From NCBI GenBank assembly GCA_003499715.1, contig DNSH01000053.1, positions 1 through 7,735 of the forward strand: a stretch of DNA of 7,735 bases, in the 5' to 3' direction. Of this stretch, positions 1-6,585 are shown piece by piece. The DNA comes from Candidatus Mesolinea sp. (GTDB lineage: Bacteria; Chloroflexota; Anaerolineae; Anaerolineales; Anaerolineaceae). Numbering within the stretch: position 1 is the first letter of the stretch; each line of letters opens with the position of its first letter. The notes under the pieces were generated by a model. It was not told where the DNA came from. It did no database searches and saw only the letters and a list, made by a program, of their open reading frames with translations. Made by a program: the position numbers and the translations under genes.

Positions 1-833
1 TGCCGAGGATTAGTGGAGAGCAATTCGATGAGGCGAGTGGTGGTAAGGCGGCTTTGTGCTGCTGCCGTAAGCATCAGGGGCAGGGTAGATTCTAACCCCG
101 GAACACCCGGAGGATTACCTTCAGGCTGCTCTTTTTCCTCTCGCGTATGTGGGGCGTGATCGCTGGCGATGCAGTCAATGGTGGAGTTGAGATGCTGCCA
201 GAGCGCCTCTTGATCTTCAACGCATCCCAACGCAGGGCGCACATCGCCATAAGGACCTAAGCGGGCGGCATCGGCATCCGTCAGGAAAAGATGATGCGGG
301 GTGACCTCGCAGGTCACAGGTAATCCAGACGCTTTAGCTTGCGCAATCAACTCAATTTCGCTCTTTCGCGAAACATGGCAGATATGCACGTGCTTTTTGT
401 ACATAGCAGCAAGCCCAATGGCTAAGGCAACAGATTCGCCCTCTGCATGCACGCAAATGGGTTTTGCTGCTGGCCAAACTGAGAAGATTGGCATCAGGTT
501 TGCCAGCCCGCGTACATACAAGGGACCGTAAGTTTGATCCATGTAAATCTTTAGTGCGGGAGCATGCTGAGCCAGAACAGGCAGCTGATCAATGTGGTTG
601 GCTGATGCGCCAGCATATAAAAAAACATCGCACAGACTTTCGCTTTGGGCTCGGGTCTGTGCGCTTTGCCAGCTTTCTAAAGTGACTAATGGCGGCTGGG
701 TGTTAGGCATCGCCAAAAGCATGGTGAAGCCGCCAGCCAAGGCAGCTGCGCTGCCGGTACGGAAATCCTCTTTGTGTTCACCGCCAGGCGTGCGCAAGTG
801 AACATGAACGTCTACCATTCCGGGAAGGATCAT
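1..833 (-). CDS. pyrC: Dihydroorotase, CAD-type (3' end outside the window)
   Basis: Zinc amidohydrolase that cyclises N-carbamoyl-L-aspartate to dihydroorotate, the third step of cytosolic pyrimidine synthesis. I translated the open frame from the ATG at 833 to the window edge: 277 codons without a stop, C-terminus missing. Visible residues: HVH metal motif (H10, H12) followed by R14, MPNT near 42-45, K95 in ALKIYMDQTYG (the lysine carboxylated in this family), H129 in CVHAE, C152-H153 in ICHVS, E176 in CEVTPHH, and D225 in SDHAPH (catalytic Asp). The sequence resembles the dihydroorotase domain of animal CAD more than E. coli PyrC, and as I remember the human numbering these residues keep the same spacing without a gap. 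The start is supported by AAGGAA seven bases upstream and a strong promoter. The protein begins almost at the first beta strand, which is short for the family. A hydantoinase or allantoinase is possible but less likely given the CAD-like loop and CEV-PHH motif. Confidence 0.9.
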   Translation of the reverse strand, partial: MILPGMVDVHVHLRTPGGEHKEDFRTGSAAALAGGFTMLLAMPNTQPPLVTLESWQSAQTRAQSESLCDVFLYAGASANHIDQLPVLAQHAPALKIYMDQTYGPLYVRGLANLMPIFSVWPAAKPICVHAEGESVALAIGLAAMYKKHVHICHVSRKSEIELIAQAKASGLPVTCEVTPHHLFLTDADAARLGPYGDVRPALGCVEDQEALWQHLNSTIDCIASDHAPHTREEKEQPEGNPPGVPGLESTLPLMLTAAAQSRLTTTRLIELLSTNPR

Positions 834-840
834 GAAAAAG

Positions 841-846
841 TTCCTT
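841..846 (-). promoter_or_regulatory. Ribosome binding site of dihydroorotase
   Basis: AAGGAA on the minus strand, seven bases before the ATG at 833. It decides the start: the ATG at codon 6 of the same frame lies inside the conserved beta strand leading to the HxH motif and has no comparable site. Confidence 0.7.
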
Positions 847-851
847 AAAGT

Positions 852-897
852 AAGCTAAATTATTATATGGTCTTAGATTGTTTTCCGTCAAGCTAAA
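852..897. repeat. 8-bp direct repeats flanking the dihydroorotase promoter
   Basis: AAGCTAAA occurs at 852-859 and again at 890-897 (38-bp period), read as TTTAGCTT on the transcribed strand. One copy overlaps the -35 box and the other lies around the expected transcription start, so the pair brackets the promoter core. A shorter AAGCT occurs at 946-950. This could be a pair of sites for a regulator; in AT-rich intergenic DNA chance is also plausible. Confidence 0.35.
862..891 (-). promoter_or_regulatory. Sigma-70-type promoter of the dihydroorotase gene
   Basis: On the minus strand TTGACG (886-891, 5 of 6 to consensus) is followed after 18 bases by TATAAT (862-867, 6 of 6). The expected start of transcription is near 855, giving a leader of about 20 bases that ends in the ribosome binding site. 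This makes dihydroorotase the first gene of its own transcript rather than a read-through product of the regulator gene 133 bp upstream. It is the best promoter in the window. Confidence 0.75.
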
Positions 898-966
898 AGC
901 ATAGGTTGAAATAAATATAGGCAGTATGACCAGATCAGTAAAACTAAGCTGATGTAGAGATGGTAC

Positions 967-3900
967 CTAAGGAGCCTTCGTTAGCTCAGCGAACATTGCT
1001 TGCGTTTCAGCTGAGACAGCGCTACCCAGTTGACGCGTGAGTACCTCTTGGCATTGTTGAAAGGATTGCAAAACCATGGCATGATTTCCAAGTTTAGCGT
1101 AAGCCTGCATTAAGTAGCGATATCCCGGTTCCCATAAAGGATCATGTGCAAGCAGGACTTGCGCATAGTCTAATGCTTGGTTAGGTTCGTTTCGGTTGAA
1201 TGCGTCTTGGATAAGCTCGTCCATGATGCGCAAGTAAAGCTCATGAAAATAACGCTCTTCTAACACATAATATTCTTGGATCGGATCGTTTTCAAAATAG
1301 TAGCCACGATATAACTTAGCTGCTTCAGCCAACTGTATCGGATCATGTGTTTTTGCAAGCTCTTCAAACTCCGCTGCATCAATAACAATCCCAGCCTGAG
1401 GGTTAAGCATATATTGTTCGGCTCTTCTCAGGATAAAATAGGGTGCTTCCTCGCGAGGCCGTTGTGGTTCCAGTACTTGATTGAGCGTACTTAGGCTGAC
1501 TTTCAGGTTGTTTGAAGCGGTTTTAGGGTCAGCATCTGGCCAGAGCAATACTGTAATCTGATCTCGACTAAGCCATTTCCCATTTTTTGCAACCAATACC
1601 TGCAAAAGTTGGCGAGATTTCTCCCTTTTCCATTCAGAAGCATCAACCATTTTTCTGCCAAGCCACACATTGAATCCGCCAAATGTTTGGATTCTCAGGG
1701 TGTACCCCGGGTGGTAACTCAGATGTTGTGCATCCAATTCCTGAAGCAATTGTTGCACAAAATCAGCTCGGATATTCTGTCTGCGGGCTTCCAGCAGAAT
1801 CGGAATAAAATCTTCCGGGTGGTCGCTACCTAACATTGTGCTGCGGCTCAGTAAGAATTGGTATTGATAGCGCTCAATAAGCGTCAAGGCTTGCTCAATG
1901 TAAATACAAAATGAACTCAAATAACCCTGGTGTAAGGCGCAATCCGCAAGCCAGAGAAGTGCTGCCGATCTCGTTAAATTATCCCCTACCTTAGCTGCTG
2001 TAGATTCGGCGATGGTTAATTCCTGGCTGGCAGACTCAAATTTCCCAGCCAGTGCCATACTTGCCCCCAATGATATCCTGACAAGTACGCCAATCCATTG
2101 GTCTCCAGCACTGTGTGCAATTGAGAGAGCCCGTTCCCCAATTTCACGCGCTTCTGTTAGCCTCCCTGAAAAACCTAAAAGACGGCAAAGCCCCCAAAGT
2201 GGTTCGACGTGAATGCGGGCTATATCCACAGAATTGATCGCTTCGTCATAGTAACTGCGAATCTGTTCCATCTCGCTATGGTCAATATCAAAACGGCGCC
2301 TCAGTTGTAGGGCGTGACCTAAACGCATGTAGGCAACACTGCGAATAAATACGGAGTGGAAGCGTTGCCCAACCTCAATGCCTTCTTGAGCATAGGCAAG
2401 TGCTTTATCGAGCTCCCCAGTGAAGGTATAAAAAAGTGAAAGCAGTAAGGAAGATTCGCGGTGGAAGCGCTGCGGACGGCTAAAAATGTTTGGATTAACC
2501 GGAGGTTCTAATTGTTGAATCAACGCGATCCCTTCTTGTATACGCCCGGTACGTAAATACAATCTTGCTTGGATATAGTCGATTTCTTCGCTCTTCTCAC
2601 GGGAGAGCTCCCGTGCACGATTCAGGTTTTCTTCTGCCAACCACGGCTCACCCTGGTTGACTTCATTTTCAGCTAACTGTGTCAACAATGCGGACATCTC
2701 TTCGCGATGCTCAACTGGATCCAAGAGTACCAGAGCTTGCTGTAAAAGCTGGTTCGCGTTGATGGGACGAAGTGTATCTAAATAAACTTGTGCCTGACTA
2801 CGGAGTGCTAAACTTACCCCCCACGTGTTGCCCGCCAACTGAAACCCGCGCTGTGAGGTGCGATAGTCCTCTAGAGCAAGGTTAAACTTTCCTTTATAAC
2901 GGTTAATTTCACCGGATAAGTAATTTATATATGGAAAATTATAGCGGATATCAGCTGGAAAATGACTGATCCAAAATTGTAGGCTTTCATGACGGTTGGT
3001 ACGGATGAAGGAATCTCCAACGCTTTCTAACAAGCGATTGATTTGGGAATAATCCTTTACGTCCAGCAGATGACTGATGGCATCTTCCCAGTTTTGGTGA
3101 GCCATATAGTAGCTAGCAATTTTACGGTGGAGTTCGTTTTCCAATGCTGGAGTTTTATGTAAATGACTTTCTAAAAAATTACGGAACATGTGATGATAAC
3201 GGTATAACCCTGGGCGAATTTGCTCGATGAACAAACCAGAATGGTAGAGGTCAGAAAGAATATCAACACTTTCTTGTGTATCTAATAAAAAATCACAAGC
3301 ATCAATATCCAAAAATCTTAATATTGAAGTTTTGACCAAAAAATTTTTATACTTAGAGGGTTGTTTTTCCAGCACCTCTTCAGCCAAGTAAGCAAATAAG
3401 TTAGCACTTGATTCGCTGCCCTCTTCCAGGATTTGACTCAAAGATTCATCAGGATGATTCTTCATCGCCTGCCAAATCATCTGCAATCCGATTACCCATC
3501 CCTCTGTGCGCTGAAATAGCTGCCCCACTTCCTGAGGATTAAGCTTGACGTGGTAGTGCGATTGAAATAACGCCTCAATTTCCTCTGGGGTGAACATCAA
3601 GTCGTTCTTGCTTAACATTAATACTGTTCCCTTGGCAATCCATCGGTGCAGGGAAGGGAAATCGATGGGTGTGCGCGTGGAAAAAATTATATGTAATGGA
3701 GGCGGTAGATACTCAATGAGCCAATCCATTAAATGCAATACAGGCGACGAATCGGCAACATATTGAAAATCATCAATGATGAGTAAGCAGGGCTCCTGCA
3801 TTTCGGTTGTGATGCTGTTGACCAGTGCTATTAAAGCTTCTAGTGGGTCAATATCTGGCGTTTTGAGAATACGCAGCGCCTCAGTACCAAGCGGGTGCTC

Positions 3901-4173
3901 AGTTTGATTAAAGGCAGTGAATAAGTTTGTCAAAAAGAGGGTCTCGTCTCGATCTGTACCAGAAACTGAAAACCAAAAAATAGGCACCTTCAGCTCCGAA
4001 ATGAAAGAAAGCAAGGCAATGCTTTTCCCATAACCTGTACCAGCATTTAATATAGTGACCGGGTAATTGAGCGCATCACTTAGCAGCTGCGAGACACGCT
4101 CCCGATGCAACACATTACTGCGCTGGGCTGGCGGCTTTACTTGACTAAGGATGATGGAGCTGCTGTTAAACAT
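967..4173 (-). CDS. MalT-like STAND ATPase/TPR regulator with C-terminal SARP (OmpR-type HTH + BTAD) module
   Basis: Large (1068 aa) cytoplasmic transcription regulator of unknown target. The N-terminus resembles MalT/LuxR-type STAND proteins: a PPAQRSNVLHRERV lead-in (14-27), Walker A AGTGYGKS (44-51), Walker B LLIIDD (130-135), an STR segment near 165-167, and a winged-helix region ending in YRYHHMFRNFL (324-334). A long helical TPR-like region follows (about 345-815). The C-terminus has an OmpR-type winged helix starting at LRIQTFGGF (826-834) and containing LLWPDADP (876-883), then a bacterial transcriptional activator domain (about 928-1066). Streptomyces AfsR has the SARP part first; here it is last, replacing the LuxR HTH of MalT. 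The family idea is that a ligand or partner binds the TPRs and nucleotide-driven oligomerisation exposes the DNA-binding end. ATG at 4173 is the only possible start upstream (an in-frame TGA precedes it without another start codon); its ribosome site is poor (AAGG one base away). Confidence 0.88.
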   Translation of the reverse strand: MFNSSSIILSQVKPPAQRSNVLHRERVSQLLSDALNYPVTILNAGTGYGKSIALLSFISELKVPIFWFSVSGTDRDETLFLTNLFTAFNQTEHPLGTEALRILKTPDIDPLEALIALVNSITTEMQEPCLLIIDDFQYVADSSPVLHLMDWLIEYLPPPLHIIFSTRTPIDFPSLHRWIAKGTVLMLSKNDLMFTPEEIEALFQSHYHVKLNPQEVGQLFQRTEGWVIGLQMIWQAMKNHPDESLSQILEEGSESSANLFAYLAEEVLEKQPSKYKNFLVKTSILRFLDIDACDFLLDTQESVDILSDLYHSGLFIEQIRPGLYRYHHMFRNFLESHLHKTPALENELHRKIASYYMAHQNWEDAISHLLDVKDYSQINRLLESVGDSFIRTNRHESLQFWISHFPADIRYNFPYINYLSGEINRYKGKFNLALEDYRTSQRGFQLAGNTWGVSLALRSQAQVYLDTLRPINANQLLQQALVLLDPVEHREEMSALLTQLAENEVNQGEPWLAEENLNRARELSREKSEEIDYIQARLYLRTGRIQEGIALIQQLEPPVNPNIFSRPQRFHRESSLLLSLFYTFTGELDKALAYAQEGIEVGQRFHSVFIRSVAYMRLGHALQLRRRFDIDHSEMEQIRSYYDEAINSVDIARIHVEPLWGLCRLLGFSGRLTEAREIGERALSIAHSAGDQWIGVLVRISLGASMALAGKFESASQELTIAESTAAKVGDNLTRSAALLWLADCALHQGYLSSFCIYIEQALTLIERYQYQFLLSRSTMLGSDHPEDFIPILLEARRQNIRADFVQQLLQELDAQHLSYHPGYTLRIQTFGGFNVWLGRKMVDASEWKREKSRQLLQVLVAKNGKWLSRDQITVLLWPDADPKTASNNLKVSLSTLNQVLEPQRPREEAPYFILRRAEQYMLNPQAGIVIDAAEFEELAKTHDPIQLAEAAKLYRGYYFENDPIQEYYVLEERYFHELYLRIMDELIQDAFNRNEPNQALDYAQVLLAHDPLWEPGYRYLMQAYAKLGNHAMVLQSFQQCQEVLTRQLGSAVSAETQAMFAELTKAP

Positions 4174-4230
4174 ACCTTGGTAAAGATTATCATAAAAAAA
4201 TGTAAAAAGTAAATTAGCGTAGACTAAATA

Positions 4231-4247
4231 GCAGAAATAATTTCCGC
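4231..4247. repeat. 17-bp imperfect palindrome upstream of the regulator gene
   Basis: GCAGAAAT and ATTTCCGC face each other around a single central base (7 of 8 positions complementary). It lies in the 107-bp gap between coaBC and the regulator. On the minus strand it sits 12 bases downstream of TATAGT (4259-4264), a possible -10 box with no good -35. No T-run follows, so it is not an intrinsic terminator. An operator, possibly for autoregulation, is the natural reading but is inference. Confidence 0.35.
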
Positions 4248-4280
4248 AGTCAGTTCACACTATATTTTTATTGCTTTAGT

Positions 4281-5498
4281 TCATAACCCCCATTTTTGTA
4301 CAAAGAAGTCAGCTAGTTTTTCTCCCACAGTGTACTTTGGCATCCAGGGGAATTCCTGCACTTGCCCATCGGCGCTGATAAAGGTAACCTTGTTCTCGTC
4401 CGCGCCAAATACGGGCTGTGGCTGACCTACGTCATTGGCTATGATCAAGTCCAAGCCTTTTTCCTGCAATTTCTTAATCGCATTTTGATAGGTCTGGGTG
4501 GTCTCCGCGGCAAAGCCAATCACGAGCATGCCCGGGTTAGAGCGCCGGCGCTCCTCTGAAACGGTGCGCAAGATATCCACTGTGGGAACCAACTCCAAAG
4601 TCAAGTCCTGCCCCGTTTTTTTGATTTTTTCTCCGGCTGTGGAGCTCGGGGTAAAATCAGCAACTGCCGCCACGCTAATGAAAGCGTCTTTGTCCTTTAG
4701 ATGTGTCATTACAGCATCTTTCATCTCAGCCGCAGAAGTAACCTCGATGACTTGTGCACCTTCCGGGAGAGGGAGGTTTGTAGGTCCACTGACTAAGGTA
4801 ACCGTGGCGCCCTCATCTAGCAGCGCCTGAGCAATGGCATAACCTTGCTTGCCCGAGGAGCGGTTACTGATGTAACGCACAGGGTCTAATGCTTCTTGGG
4901 TTGGACCGGCAGTCAAGAGGATACGCTTACCCGCCAGCCTACCATTCTTGCCCAACAAGAAACGCACACGGGAGAGAATGGTTTCCGGCTCGGCAAAGCG
5001 GCCCAAGCCGACCAAACCGGAGGCTAAGTGGCCCGGTTTTGGCCCAATGAACTCAGCTCCTCGTTCTTTGAGCATTTGTACATTTTGCTGGGTGGCAGGG
5101 TGGGCATACATGCCGGCATCCATGGCTGGGGCGAGCACCAAGGGGCAGGTAGCTGCTAGAGCCGTCACGCTCAGCAGGTTATCCGCAATGCCATGGGCAA
5201 GTTTGGCGAGGGTGTTTGCGCTCACAGGAGCGATGAGTACCAAATCTGCTTCGTGGGCTAACCCGATATGCACCACATGTCCTTCGCGAGCCCATAAATC
5301 CTGATCAAGATAAGCTTTTCGGCCGGTTACGGTTTGAAAAGTGAGCGGATTGATGAACTGTGTGGCGCTCTCCGTTAGGATGCAATCTACTTTCGCACCA
5401 GCTTGAGTCAATTTGGAAGCTAAAATTGCTGCTTTATAGGCTGCGATGGAGCCAGTGACGCCTAAGATGATGTGTTTCCCCGCGATGGGATTGCTCAT
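4281..5498 (-). CDS. coaBC: Bifunctional phosphopantothenoylcysteine decarboxylase / phosphopantothenate-cysteine ligase
   Basis: Joins cysteine to 4'-phosphopantothenate (CoaB, CTP-dependent in most bacteria) and decarboxylates the product to 4'-phosphopantetheine (CoaC, FMN). Length 405 aa, normal for the fusion. CoaC part (1-180): GVTGSIAAYK (13-22), H77 in the expected catalytic position, PVSANT (91-96), PAMDAGMY (124-131). CoaB part (about 190-405): TAGPTQEALDPVRYISNRSSGKQG (196-219, including N212), AAVADF (277-282), KIKK (291-294), FAAET (329-333). Two CoaC residues differ from E. coli: the motif Asn (125 there) is D127, and the active-site Cys (158 there) is S160. Start chosen at 5498 because it overlaps the coaX stop as ATGA and has AAAGGA seven bases upstream; the frame is open 16 codons further, but that extension lies inside coaX. 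The 4-bp overlap implies translational coupling with coaX. Confidence 0.93.
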   Translation of the reverse strand: MSNPIAGKHIILGVTGSIAAYKAAILASKLTQAGAKVDCILTESATQFINPLTFQTVTGRKAYLDQDLWAREGHVVHIGLAHEADLVLIAPVSANTLAKLAHGIADNLLSVTALAATCPLVLAPAMDAGMYAHPATQQNVQMLKERGAEFIGPKPGHLASGLVGLGRFAEPETILSRVRFLLGKNGRLAGKRILLTAGPTQEALDPVRYISNRSSGKQGYAIAQALLDEGATVTLVSGPTNLPLPEGAQVIEVTSAAEMKDAVMTHLKDKDAFISVAAVADFTPSSTAGEKIKKTGQDLTLELVPTVDILRTVSEERRRSNPGMLVIGFAAETTQTYQNAIKKLQEKGLDLIIANDVGQPQPVFGADENKVTFISADGQVQEFPWMPKYTVGEKLADFFVQKWGL

Positions 5499-6262
5499 GG
5501 ATGCATCCTTTCCCAGATCAAATAGAGGCCTTCCAGCGTGAGCCAAGGGTCAATTACATCGATGCTGGTAGTGTGGTTACAGACCAGAGGTGCCAGCCCA
5601 CCCGTGGCGATCACTTGGGTATCCTCTCCAAGCTCAGTCCGAAAGCGAGCGACCATGCCTTCCACCATAGCGATATAACCCCATAACAAGCCGGATTGCA
5701 TCGCTTGGGTTGTGTTACGCCCAATCACATGCTCAGGGAGCTGCAAATCCACCTTAGGCAGCTTGGCAGTATGGCTTACCAGTGCATCTAGTGAAATGCC
5801 CACCCCAGGAGCAATCGCTCCGCCGAGGTAGTTGTAATCGCGGTCGATGGCATCAAAGGTCGTTGCAGTGCCAAAGTCCACCACACAGGCGGGTAAGCCG
5901 TATTTTTTCTCCACCACAACCGCATTGACCAAACGGTCTATGCCAACAGCTTGGGGTGGATCGTAGCGATTGATAATAGGCTCACAATGCTGACTTTCGA
6001 TGATAGTTGGGGATTTTGAAAGGTAATCCTGACAGGCTGTTTGCAGGTGAGAGGTAAGCGGTGGCACCACCGAAGCTAACACGACGTCGCTAAGCTCCTC
6101 CAGGTGTAAGTCGCTGCTCCGGAAGAGACCTAGCAGCTGCAAGCCGTATTCATCCGGCATGCGCGCAGAGTCACTCGCCAGGCGCCAATGATAGGTCAGC
6201 TGGTCGCCTTCGAAGATGCCTAAGGTGATATTGGTATTGCCAATATCGATTGTCAACAACAT
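5495..6262 (-). CDS. coaX: Type III pantothenate kinase
   Basis: ATP-dependent phosphorylation of pantothenate to 4'-phosphopantothenate, the first committed step to CoA. At 255 aa it has the usual CoaX length and ASKHA fold signatures: DIGNTN (6-11, phosphate loop), Y100 followed by GIDR (107-110, with D109 in the catalytic-base position), DFGTATTFD (129-137), GGAIAPG (147-153) and ATGGLA (219-224). Type III kinases are generally not feedback-inhibited by CoA and need a monovalent cation (family knowledge). The ATG at 6262 matches the usual M-L-L-x-I-D-I-G start, although no strong ribosome site precedes it. Its TGA is fused to the coaBC start (ATGA). Sixty bases separate it from the small gene upstream and I find no convincing promoter or terminator there, so it is probably co-transcribed with that gene and the P1 hydrolase. 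Confidence 0.95.
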   Translation of the reverse strand: MLLTIDIGNTNITLGIFEGDQLTYHWRLASDSARMPDEYGLQLLGLFRSSDLHLEELSDVVLASVVPPLTSHLQTACQDYLSKSPTIIESQHCEPIINRYDPPQAVGIDRLVNAVVVEKKYGLPACVVDFGTATTFDAIDRDYNYLGGAIAPGVGISLDALVSHTAKLPKVDLQLPEHVIGRNTTQAMQSGLLWGYIAMVEGMVARFRTELGEDTQVIATGGLAPLVCNHTTSIDVIDPWLTLEGLYLIWERMHP

Positions 6263-6322
6263 TTCAGTTTGCTCTAATAATGTACCTACTATTCATTGCG
6301 TTAGAACATAGCCAACTAAATG

Positions 6323-6553
6323 CTACGCCCCAGCATTTTTCTCATTGATCTCTTTTAAAAGATTTTCGAGCATTTCCTTCGTTAAGCCAGCATCTTTTGC
6401 TTGGGGGATATCTAGGAGCGATTCTAAGCTCTTACCTTTTACAAGCCTAATTAAAGGGTTCTTTGCTAATCCAGGAACATATTTTTCGATAACCTCCACT
6501 GCCTGAGGGTCTTTCAATAAATCACCTAATTTGGTCATTAAATCGTATTTCAT
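6323..6553 (-). CDS. Small helical protein of unknown function (76 aa)
   Basis: Charged, soluble, predicted mostly helical; no signal peptide, membrane segment or cysteine. Visible pattern: LGDLLKDPQAVEVIEKYVPGL (residues 9-29), then NPLIRLVKGKSL (32-43), then a helical tail with TKEMLENLLKEI (58-69). From memory this L-x-x-L-L-x-x-P-x-A...PGL...NP...KG-x-SL pattern resembles a short helical module found on some larger enzymes; I cannot name the family reliably and assign no function. Start chosen at the ATG at 6553, four bases after AAGGAG. A GTG at 6586 in the same frame would add 11 polar residues and touch the stop codon of the hydrolase gene, but has no ribosome site of its own. It lies 32 bp after the P1 hydrolase and 60 bp before coaX, all on one strand, so it is likely an operon member. 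Confidence 0.72.
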   Translation of the reverse strand: MKYDLMTKLGDLLKDPQAVEVIEKYVPGLAKNPLIRLVKGKSLESLLDIPQAKDAGLTKEMLENLLKEINEKNAGA

Positions 6554-6557
6554 TTTT

Positions 6558-6563
6558 CTCCTT
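6558..6563 (-). promoter_or_regulatory. Ribosome binding site deciding the start of the 76-aa protein
   Basis: AAGGAG on the minus strand, four bases before the ATG at 6553. It favours this ATG over the upstream in-frame GTG at 6586. Confidence 0.7.
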
Positions 6564-6585
6564 GATTCTTGTTGATTATTCTTCA

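Noticed and set aside
301..801. Three overlapping plus-strand ORFs of 69-76 codons
   Set aside because: They lie antisense to the dihydroorotase frame, which has all family motifs; the products show no recognisable pattern and no ribosome sites.
933..955. Possible terminator after the regulator gene (ATCAG...CTGAT)
   Set aside because: Only a five-base stem with a ten-base loop and no T-run on the minus strand.
2598..2615. Hairpin with 8-bp arms (CACGGGAG/CTCCCGTG) inside the regulator gene
   Set aside because: Deep in the TPR-coding region with normal reading through it; probably incidental.
4146..4190. Short out-of-frame ORF overlapping the regulator start
   Set aside because: About 14 codons, no ribosome site; too little to support a leader peptide.
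4540..4553. 14-bp perfect palindrome GAGCGCCGGCGCTC in coaBC
   Set aside because: Explained by Arg codons in a GC-rich coding stretch (ERRRS); no position suggesting regulation.
4948..5304. Plus-strand ORF of 118 codons
   Set aside because: Antisense to the conserved CoaC part of coaBC; low-complexity product rich in Ala, Ser, Pro and Arg, typical of a shadow frame.
5499..5546. Sixteen-codon N-terminal extension of coaBC
   Set aside because: It lies inside the coaX coding sequence, and the ATG at 5498 has both a ribosome site and the ATGA overlap.
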